Part shown: positions 24,830-33,000 of the stretch, piece after piece
Layout: each line of letters begins with the position of its first letter
Position numbering within the stretch: position 1 is the stretch's first letter
Assembly: GCA_031258695.1 (NCBI GenBank)
Contig: JAIRMM010000031.1
Location: forward strand, 1-35,956
Direction: 5' to 3'
DNA length: 35,956 nt
DNA from: Puniceicoccales bacterium
Lineage (GTDB): Bacteria; Verrucomicrobiota; Verrucomicrobiia; Opitutales; JAIRKQ01
The notes under the pieces: model-generated
Database searches by the model: none
What the model saw: only the letters and a program-made list of their open reading frames with translations
What the model was told of the DNA's origin: nothing
Made by a program: the position numbers and the translations under genes

Positions 24830-27535
24830 CTACTCCATTGTCGATAAAATTTTGCGTAGCTCTTCCCGTCTGAGGGTGTTTTCCCGTAACATTTTTTTGG
24901 TTCCCTCGATAATATGCGTAGGGGCACGGCTAAAAAATTCCCTATTCGACAATTGTATTTCGTTCAACCTTATCAGTTTGGAAAGTTTTTCAATTTCCCA
25001 GGTGAGTTTCTTTTTTTCTTCAACGGTATTGATCCTTTCCACGTGGAGATAAACGATACCTAGGGATGTTTGAACGGATGAAAATTGAAGAATTTCATTG
25101 GTAAAACCTATTTTTTCTATGCCAACGAGCTTTTGCAATTTGGGGATATAGCCGTGTAAAATCTTCATTGCCGTTTTATTTTTTGGACAAATCAACAGAG
25201 ACCTATGCTCTACCTCCTGGGACTGTGAAATTAATCGCCGGGATGAATTTAGAAACTCTTTGAGTTTGGCAACCTTGTCGGTGGAAGTTTCATCCAGGCC
25301 AAGGATACCAAATGCTAACCGTAGATCCTTCGACGTTTCGCAGTAAACGTTCTGCATGCTACGTTGGTCGGATTCGCCCATGTTCCATAATTCATCGGTA
25401 ATGAATGGAATAAATGGGTTCAAAAGAAGTAGCAACTGTCGCATGACGATGTCATGGACCGCCGACACCGTCTCATTCTCTTCCTTTAATCTGGTTTTGG
25501 AAGCCTCGACATACCAACTGCAATATTCATTCCAAAAAAATGAACTCATGGAATTTAGGGCAGCGTTGATTTCAAAGCGTTCCACCTGTTCCTCGAATGT
25601 GCTACAAAATTTTATCAAATTTAACAGAATTGCATGGTCGTCAATGTCAAGGTCTTCCATGGAAACTTTTGCAACTATGTCGGCTAGGGATATTCTAGTG
25701 TACGGTTGATATGTGCGATTTATCCGGCTGAAGCGAAATGCGTTCCATAATTTGTTGCAAAAATTTCTCCCAAGTTTCAAATTATCCTCGTTGAAAATCA
25801 AATCCTGGCCACTGGCAGCACTTAATAGAATCCCAAATCGCAGGCCATCGGCGCCGTATCTAGTGATTAGGTCCAACGGTTCCGGTGAATTCCCCAAGCT
25901 TTTTGACATTTTACGCCCAATTTTATCCCGTATGATTCCCGTAAAATATACGTTTTTAAAAGGAATGCGTTCCTTGATTTCTTCGCTACTTAGAGATTTT
26001 TTATTGGGTCCTACGAATTCCATGGCGGCAATTATCATTCGGGCAACCCAAAAGAATATGATGTCGGGACCCGTTACCAGGACATTGGTTGGATAGAAAT
26101 ATTGGAAATGTTCCCCACGCATTTTTTCTAGGTCTGGCCATCCGAAAACGCCAAATGGCCATATCCATGATGATGCCCAGGTGTCCAAAACATCTTCGTC
26201 CTGTTCCCAGTTTTCAATGTCCGAAGGACCGTCGACGGAAACATGCCAATTGTTGCTATCGCTGCGATCGGAATTCTTTTTGTACCAAACGGGGATGCGA
26301 TGGCCCCACCAAAGCTGGCGACTAATGCACCAGTCTTGGATGTTATCCAACCAGTGCAAATAGGTTTTCTCCCAGTGTTTCGGATAAAATTTTACAAATC
26401 CTTCCGAAAGCGCACGTTTCGCCTCATCGACCTTTGGATATTTTAGAAACCACTGTTCGGAAAGCCTTGGTTCAATGGGCACATCTCCCCGTTCGGAAAA
26501 TCCAATGCTATTTTCATATTCCTCTATTTTTGTCAATGCGCCCATCGCCTGCAATTTTTCCACCGTTTTTTCACGGGCAGCAAATCTATCTAAACCTGCG
26601 AATTCACAGCCGGCCAGGGCATTTAAAGTTCCATCGGCATTTAAAATATCAACTATCGGTAAATTGTGCCGCTGGCCGACTGCCAAGTCGACGGCATCAT
26701 GGGCGGGTGTAATTTTTAAAGCTCCGGTTCCAAAATCTCGAACGACGGCCTCATCTGCAATGATCGGAATTTCTACCTCATTCAATGGGCGCTTGCAATG
26801 CAATCCTACCAGGTTTTTATAGCGTTCATCCCCTGGATTAACGGCAACCGCCACGTCCCCCATGATTGTTTCCGGGCGTGTGGTAGAAATTTCAATAAAC
26901 GCTCCCGGACGTTCCATAATTTCATAGCGGACATAATATAACTTACTTTTTTGTGGCCTCATGATGACTTCCTCATCGCTTAGGGCCGTTAGCGTTTTAG
27001 GGCACCAGTTTACCATCCGTTTCCCCCGGTAAATATATCCGCGCTTATATAGTTCAACGAAGGCTGTCCATACTCCCCGGCTGTAGCTTCCATCGAGGGT
27101 ATGGACTTGGTTTTTGAAATCACAGGAAACCCCAAGGCTTTTCAGTTGTGATAAAATGACCCCACCGTGTTTATCACGCCAAGCCTTGGCGTGTTCTAAA
27201 AACTTTTCACGGCCGATTTCCCTGGGATTGATAGCATTTCCCATCAATTCCTTTTCAACTTTTACTTGCAGGGAAATTCCTGCGTGGTCCGTGCCGGGGA
27301 TCCAGGTGGCACATTTGTTACAATGTCTAGCTTGCCGTACGAATACATCCTGTAGGGTTTGATTGAGCAAATGGCCCATGTGTAGCACTCCCGTCACATT
27401 CGGCGGGGGCATCAAAATACAAAATGATTCCTTCGCATTGTCCGTTGTTCTGTCAAAGCAACAATCGTCCAACCATTTGGACGTCCATTTTCTCTCCACA
27501 TGCTCGGGGATAAAAACCTTATCTAATGCTTCCAT
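24830..27535 (-). CDS. valS: Valyl-tRNA synthetase
   Basis: The 901-aa class I synthetase charges tRNA-Val. The HIGH-type motif is HMGH at 52-55 (PPPNVTGVLHMGH). The CP1 editing domain has STTRPETIMGD (217-227) and GTGALKITPAHD (269-280), which remove misactivated threonine. WCISRQLWWGHRIPVWY (402-418) and KMSKS (542-546) complete the catalytic core. After the anticodon-binding domain, the last ~60 residues form the ValS-specific C-terminal coiled coil (VEEKKKLTWEIEKLSKLI). All catalytic motifs are intact. The gene is divergent from the RelE-like gene across 169 bp. Confidence 0.97.
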   Translation of the reverse strand: MEALDKVFIPEHVERKWTSKWLDDCCFDRTTDNAKESFCILMPPPNVTGVLHMGHLLNQTLQDVFVRQARHCNKCATWIPGTDHAGISLQVKVEKELMGNAINPREIGREKFLEHAKAWRDKHGGVILSQLKSLGVSCDFKNQVHTLDGSYSRGVWTAFVELYKRGYIYRGKRMVNWCPKTLTALSDEEVIMRPQKSKLYYVRYEIMERPGAFIEISTTRPETIMGDVAVAVNPGDERYKNLVGLHCKRPLNEVEIPIIADEAVVRDFGTGALKITPAHDAVDLAVGQRHNLPIVDILNADGTLNALAGCEFAGLDRFAAREKTVEKLQAMGALTKIEEYENSIGFSERGDVPIEPRLSEQWFLKYPKVDEAKRALSEGFVKFYPKHWEKTYLHWLDNIQDWCISRQLWWGHRIPVWYKKNSDRSDSNNWHVSVDGPSDIENWEQDEDVLDTWASSWIWPFGVFGWPDLEKMRGEHFQYFYPTNVLVTGPDIIFFWVARMIIAAMEFVGPNKKSLSSEEIKERIPFKNVYFTGIIRDKIGRKMSKSLGNSPEPLDLITRYGADGLRFGILLSAASGQDLIFNEDNLKLGRNFCNKLWNAFRFSRINRTYQPYTRISLADIVAKVSMEDLDIDDHAILLNLIKFCSTFEEQVERFEINAALNSMSSFFWNEYCSWYVEASKTRLKEENETVSAVHDIVMRQLLLLLNPFIPFITDELWNMGESDQRSMQNVYCETSKDLRLAFGILGLDETSTDKVAKLKEFLNSSRRLISQSQEVEHRSLLICPKNKTAMKILHGYIPKLQKLVGIEKIGFTNEILQFSSVQTSLGIVYLHVERINTVEEKKKLTWEIEKLSKLIRLNEIQLSNREFFSRAPTHIIEGTKKMLRENTLRREELRKILSTME

Positions 27536-27665
27536 TGGCCCCCCAGGAAAGATTTTTTGGTAAAAAAGTCGAGTGTGAATATCTTCCTCGAGGCTACGAA
27601 CCGTAGAAATCCTTTCTCTCCAAGATTGCTTTTAATCGCAGAGTGAACTAATATAAAATCAAAAA

Positions 27666-27694
27666 TTGCTTTTTTTAGAAAATTGAGTTTAATT
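27666..27694 (+). promoter_or_regulatory. Possible promoter of the RelE-like gene
   Basis: TTGCTT, a 17-bp spacer and TTAATT lie 10 bp before the ATG at 27705, with AGGGAAAT as a possible ribosome binding site. The box matches are partial, in AT-rich DNA. Confidence 0.3.
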
Positions 27695-27704
27695 TTAGGG
27701 AAAT

Positions 27705-28073
27705 ATGTATCAACTTACCTTCAGTGAACAAAGTCTTTCGGAATTGGATAAGTTCGCGAAGGATGAACAGCTGCAGTTGGTCAGTCGCATCAGCGAACTT
27801 TCAGCGAAGGCATTTAAAAACGAGGATTCGCGCATTCCAAACTTTTGCCGCGACGGGAAAACATACTATCGCTTGAAGGTGGATACGCTTAGGGTATATG
27901 TCGAAAAAATTAATGGCGATACTCTGTATTGCCACTACGTGCTACCGCAACACACCCTGTCGGATTTCCTATTCAGGGCAAAATTTCCGGTTAGTGAAAT
28001 GCAGATGGTCGAGCAACATTCGTCATTTTGGAAATATTTAGAATCGCTGAAAAATAACACCGGGAAGCACTAA
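27705..28073 (+). CDS. RelE/ParE-fold-like small protein (possible toxin or orphan)
   Basis: The 122-aa protein begins MYQLTFSEQSLSELDKFAKD, two helices, followed by strands with FCRDGKTYYRLKVDTLRVYV. This is the order and R-x-R-x-G/D-x-RV-like pattern of RelE-superfamily proteins. The C-terminal ~45 residues (from LPQHTLSDFLFRAKFP) go beyond a minimal RelE. No antitoxin gene is adjacent: the divergent neighbour is valS and the next gene downstream is a membrane protein. So it may be a chromosomal RelE-fold protein with another role. The catalytic residues of RelE cannot be placed confidently. Confidence 0.6.
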   Translation: MYQLTFSEQSLSELDKFAKDEQLQLVSRISELSAKAFKNEDSRIPNFCRDGKTYYRLKVDTLRVYVEKINGDTLYCHYVLPQHTLSDFLFRAKFPVSEMQMVEQHSSFWKYLESLKNNTGKH

Positions 28074-28097
28074 CAACATTGGGAAACATTGGGAAAT

Positions 28098-28982
28098 ATG
28101 ACATCAAAAGCTTTTGAATTATCAACGAACGGGAATTTGACCGCAATATTCTTTTTGCTAACGGGGACTTTCTTTAACCTTAGGCGGTACATCGGAGGTC
28201 CAAAATTTGCGTTTGTTAACATGTGGGCCCTGAGGATTTCCTTTTCACTATTTTTTTCATTCCTGGTAAACACGTGCAGCGACGAACCCAAGCCGATCCT
28301 CCTGCTCATGGTAACGGTATTGTTGGTGATTTTTTTGATAGAATCCATGAGGCTATGGAAGCTAACAAACATTTTTGCAGAAATTGATATCCCCGTATTT
28401 CCAAGGTTTAGGCAATGTACGGAAAATTTTGTTTGGCCAATTGGAAAATTTTTCGACCAAACCCGGCAGCTGATTCTTGACCATAAATTTAATGAAAAGA
28501 CTTTGTTAAAAATAGGGAACGACGATTGTTTCGTGATGTATTCTCCCATATTTTATTGCGATAATCAACATTCGCGACTGCAAATCATCTTCGATTTTCT
28601 TCGCAATGGCTGTCCCATATTGAATTGCATACTGACCTCATTCACCAGGGATGGGAAAGCGATTATAACGAATAACCTACAGACAGTTTTTGCCAGTTTT
28701 TATCCGCGATCTTGGGACGTAAAACGCTACCCCATGGCTTCCCTAGAAAAGTTGCTAAAAATTCATGAATCCCGCATTGCGAAAAAGAGAACCATAGCAA
28801 TCGACAATGAAAATACCTGGGAAACAATCAATGGCGAACAACACCAAATCGAACTAGAAAATTGTAACGCGGGATTGTGTGAAAAATTGCAGGAGAATGA
28901 CAACATAACGCTAACATCCATGGGGCGATACCGCCTGTGGTGCGACATGCTAAATTACCGATATTTTGGGAGAAGTTTCTAG
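28098..28982 (+). CDS. Hypothetical membrane protein, about 294 aa
   Basis: I do not recognise this protein. Two hydrophobic segments lie in the first ~85 residues (FALRISFSLFFSFL-like and ILLLMVTVLLVIFLIES), followed by a large soluble domain. That domain contains FRQCTENFVWPIGKFF, a stretch with RKxxAIDNENTW, and the end YRLWCDMLNYRYFGRSF. The ATG at 28098 with GGGAAAT upstream is better than the in-frame TTG at 28089. It follows the RelE-like gene by 24 bp and is probably co-transcribed. The 3' end overlaps the convergent hydrolase gene by 4 bp. Confidence 0.7.
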   Translation: MTSKAFELSTNGNLTAIFFLLTGTFFNLRRYIGGPKFAFVNMWALRISFSLFFSFLVNTCSDEPKPILLLMVTVLLVIFLIESMRLWKLTNIFAEIDIPVFPRFRQCTENFVWPIGKFFDQTRQLILDHKFNEKTLLKIGNDDCFVMYSPIFYCDNQHSRLQIIFDFLRNGCPILNCILTSFTRDGKAIITNNLQTVFASFYPRSWDVKRYPMASLEKLLKIHESRIAKKRTIAIDNENTWETINGEQHQIELENCNAGLCEKLQENDNITLTSMGRYRLWCDMLNYRYFGRSF

Positions 28983-29737
28983 GGGTGCGCTATGTCAACC
29001 TCAAAATTGAGCCCTTTGGCGGTGTCCAGCAGCTTCCGTATGGATCTTTCGCTGTTACAGTCCGCACTGACATGGGCCAGGATGACCTTTTTCCATTGAT
29101 TACATTTATTGTTTTTTATAAAATTTATCGCCGCTTCATTGGGCAAGTGGCCATGTCGACTGCGAATTCTGGCCTTGACGAAGGGTGGGCGTTTCGTATC
29201 CATGGTCAGCAGGTCATTGTCATAGTTAGACTCAATTATGAGCAGGTCGACATTGGAAACGTAGGGCAAGACATGGGATGGAATGTATCCCAAATCCGTC
29301 ATCCATGCTATGCTTTGCATCCCTCCGGTGCTGCCGTCAGCTGTTACGGAAAAAACATACCCCAGGGGGTCAACGGCATCGTGGGGAACGTTGAAAGAAA
29401 CGATGTTCAAGTCATGGAACGTCAGCCTGTCGGTCGTTGAAAATGTCCGCCAGGATATGTTAAAATCGTATCTATATTCCATGGCACTGGCGGTTTTTTT
29501 ATTGGCGAAAAAATTTATGTGCCTAAATTTCGATAGGCCGCGCAAACCTTGAATGTGGTCAAAATGTTCATGGGTAATGAACACAGCATTTACCTGCTCA
29601 AGACAAATGTTGTGGGCACTCAGCATTTCTTTTATGCGTTTACATGAAAACCCCGCATCTACTAGCGCGATGCTGTTTTTTGTCCTTATGAGACCGCAAT
29701 TTCCCGTACTTCCACTACCCAGCATGTCGAATTTCAT
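28979..29737 (-). CDS. WalJ/YycJ-type metallo-beta-lactamase-fold hydrolase
   Basis: The start chosen is the ATG at 29737, giving 252 aa: it begins MKFDMLGSGSTGNC, the standard start of the family. The frame runs on upstream for 78 codons, but without any domain. The metal site is THEHFDH (55-61); further conserved histidines are VPHDAVDPLG and SRHGHLP, with ILAHVSADCN near the end. WalJ/YycJ proteins are nucleic-acid-acting MBL-fold enzymes linked to cell-wall or DNA-repair regulation; the exact substrate is uncertain. The gene is convergent with the hypothetical membrane protein. Confidence 0.87.
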   Translation of the reverse strand: MKFDMLGSGSTGNCGLIRTKNSIALVDAGFSCKRIKEMLSAHNICLEQVNAVFITHEHFDHIQGLRGLSKFRHINFFANKKTASAMEYRYDFNISWRTFSTTDRLTFHDLNIVSFNVPHDAVDPLGYVFSVTADGSTGGMQSIAWMTDLGYIPSHVLPYVSNVDLLIIESNYDNDLLTMDTKRPPFVKARIRSRHGHLPNEAAINFIKNNKCNQWKKVILAHVSADCNSERSIRKLLDTAKGLNFEVDIAHP

Positions 29738-30061
29738 AGCTGTATAATTGAAGGACCTATGAAATTCCGTCGCCGGAATTTGGCAAGAAAAAACGCCGGG
29801 GGGCGATGCACCACATGCCCCGTGGTTTTCATTTCTTTCCAACCGCCAAGCCTCTTCCAGGGGTCCTGATCCTGGCACCACCCGGCGGCCTTGCCCATAT
29901 TTTTGCATTTTTGAAACGGATGGACTGTGGGAGATGGTAACATTTCCGAAGTTTACTCCGGTTTTTTTCATAATCGTGAAAATTTCACATATTTTTTATG
30001 AATCACCATTGACGGGCACGGCAAAGAAGTTACCCTCTGCACCAACAAGAGGAATAGGCAT
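29738..30061. other. Divergent intergenic region with several inverted repeats
   Basis: No gene is credible here. It holds a perfect 8-bp stem with a 4-base loop (AAATTCCG-TCGC-CGGAATTT, 29762-29781). A G/C hairpin follows (GGGGC-G-ATG / CAT-GCCCC, 29800-29821). A palindrome GTGAAA-A-TTTCAC (29976-29988) lies upstream of the autotransporter. The last could be an operator; the first two could be terminators or leader structures. Confidence 0.45.
29976..29988 (+). promoter_or_regulatory. Palindromic candidate operator upstream of the autotransporter
   Basis: Perfect arms GTGAAA and TTTCAC flank a single A, about 75 bp before the autotransporter ATG, in AT-rich DNA. No well-matched promoter boxes are seen. 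Confidence 0.35.
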
Positions 30062-33000
30062 ATGGTTAAGGGAGGGCGCATAGGAACGTTTGTAAACCTG
30101 GTGGTGGCAATTGGTTGTCTAATTTGTAACCCCAGCTCGCTGGTAGCAGTTGTATCCGGAGGATCATCGAATGATAGTGTAGTAGACCTCCTAACAGACA
30201 CCCAAGAGTGGTCGATAGATACTGCTGCCAACAATATTGTTAGATTTGGAGATATATCAGGGGGTGGTAAAGGCTCCACACAGACTAAAGGTAGTATACA
30301 TGTCACAACTCAAAATATTGCTGATAACCTTGAAATCCTGGGTAGGGTAGATTCAAACTCTGCCACTTATCCAAATACTGCCCTCCATGTTAGATTTGAC
30401 AATACCTATGGGGAGGATGTCAAACTAAACTCCTTGCTCACCATGCGATTCGACAATAATGGAAGCACTCCGGCAAAACTACTTAACCCTGCCAACCCCG
30501 AATCTGAAACCGTGACCAATGCCCACATCTACGCAGAAGGCGACCAAGGGGTAACAAAAGAAGTCCAAGGCGAGGAACCAACACAAACAAAAACCGCAAG
30601 AACCTTAAATGAAACGGTAAACCAGATTCACATGACCAATACCGGCATCGACCTAGACGCAGGCGTAAATTTAGCCATTACGAGGACAGAGACGCCCGTA
30701 TCCCCCACGGTGGTAGCATACACCGATATTAGTTCCGATGTGGTATCCTATGGCTATGCATCGGCAATACAGGCATCAAATACGAACAAGCTCACATTTC
30801 AAGCTCCTGTGTCCTTGGCATCTTCTGCCAGGGCCACTGCCACGGGTTCCGCTGTGTCCAATGATTTTTCCTATTATCCTCCGAAGGATAGGATTTCTTC
30901 TTCTTCCGTGAGCAACGTAATTGGATCGGCGGAGGCCGTTGAATCCGGTGCTGCAAACCTACTCAAATTGACAGTGAACATGGGTGATGAATCCACCGAT
31001 GGAAGTACCCTAACCTCTTTTGCCAGGTGTAGTGTTTTCGATAGTTCCCTTTTTTCTTCCGGGGGAAGCAACGTCATAGGGTTGGTGGCAAGTTACAGCT
31101 ATATGGGAGCCAGTGTGTCCGAGTTGAACACAACCCTGGGGAATGAAAAGACATTGGCCTCTTCCTCCATCACCACTTCCGATGAGAATGCCATCTATAA
31201 TGTTTCTGCCAATGCTTTCCATTCTTCCTCCGGAAGCAATGTGGTAGGGTTGGTGCTTGGGTATTCCAGTGATACCCTAACGGTATCTGGTTCGACCATA
31301 AATCTAGGAAATGCAAACACATTGACCTCTTCTTCTACCGCCGAAGCCCCTTCAACCAATACCGTCAACTCCTACACTTCTTCCGGGAGCAACGTGGTCG
31401 GGCTAAGTTGTGGGTTTAATGCTGCTTCGGGTAGTAAAAACAGTATCAGTAGGGTATCAGGCTCAACGGTAACCCTGGGGGCTGGAAACACATTAACCTC
31501 TTCTTCTACCGCTAATTCTAACTCTTCTAACAATGCCCATTCCCTTTCCGGAAGTAACATAATTGGGCTAAGTTTCGGATATAATAATGCCGCATATAAT
31601 AGCGTTAGTACCGGTCAGATAGAAAATCTAGCGGCAAATTTGGGGGATAACAATATTTTGACTTCCTCCTCTACTACCGATTCCACAAAGACTACTTCCT
31701 ATGCCGGGAGCAACGTCATAGGTTTAAGCTTCGGCTATAATTCTGCCGTCTACACCACCGCGATTACAAACAATAATCTAGTCTGCAAAATATTGAACCT
31801 GGAAACATCCCTGGGGGATAATAATACCTTGATTTCCTACGCTTTGTCATCTTCCGTTTCTGGGAGCAACGTCATAGGGTTAGGCTTTGGCTATGGAGAC
31901 CTTACCAGTTACCCTAATTCCAACATATCTTCTAAATCCATAATTGGCAATATATCTAACCTGGCGGTAACCCTGGGGAGTGGAAATACCCTGACATCCG
32001 TTGCGAAAGGTACTACTTCTGGAAGCAGTGTCATAGGAATGGGCTATGGACATGGTGCCGGCAACCCCTCGTCGAGTAATTCATTCGATGGAAGTAACGT
32101 GCTGGGCAAGATATCCGGACTGTCGGTATTTTTGGACAGAGATAACACTTTGACATCCTGTGCGTGTGATTGTGCTTCCGAACCTACTGTCGCTGCTGGA
32201 AGTAGTGTAATAGGAGCAGCGGCAGGCTTTGGTACAACCGTGGCAAATTGTGCCACCGTAAACATGAATGGCAGTCAAACCCTGAGTGCACTGGCGAGCA
32301 GTTCCGACACTTCAGATCTTAGGGTCAATACTTTTGGAGCCGACAATACGGACAAAGGTAGCGATGCCTTTGGCTGGCGCGTGGGCATATTCGCTATCCC
32401 CCCGGATTTCGATGAGTCATCCAGCGTCATAGCTGAAAATTCCACGGTAAACATTTTGGCTGCGAAACTGTCAGCCGATTGGTCGATCGGGAACGGCGTT
32501 GCCACTGCCATATTGGGAGCTAGCCAGGGGACCACCTATGACACCTACGCCCATGCATTCCCATTGGGCGAAGGTTTCAAAATTTACGTCGGCGGAAGGG
32601 CCGACCTGACTACTCACCTATTTATTCCCGTTCCATCAAATGGGCAAATCAACAAGGTCAATGTCTGTGGTGCCATCAGCAAGGGCAGAAGTTCGGCTAA
32701 TACGACCGGCTCCAGCTTCACCGTTTACGGTGGCTGGGAAGTGAACACCTACGGCCCCGTCCAAGACCTCGCAAGAATTGACATGGAAGGCGGCAGCAGA
32801 TGGAATGTCTATGGGCCTGCTTCCAACCTTCCCGACATCCATGTCCGATCGGGTGTCCTCCACCTTGCAAAGGACGATGAACATGCAAGTTTTGACGACG
32901 TCATCGGTCAAATCCAGGGGAAAATAACCTACGTGGATCCCGAAACGGGAACGTCATACGGAGGTAGCGAGAAAAAAATTAGCATAGACGCTGAAAGTTA

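Noticed and set aside
29738..29971. 78-residue N-terminal extension of the WalJ-like hydrolase
   Set aside because: The family starts at MKF-LGSGSxGN, and the extension covers hairpin-rich intergenic DNA.
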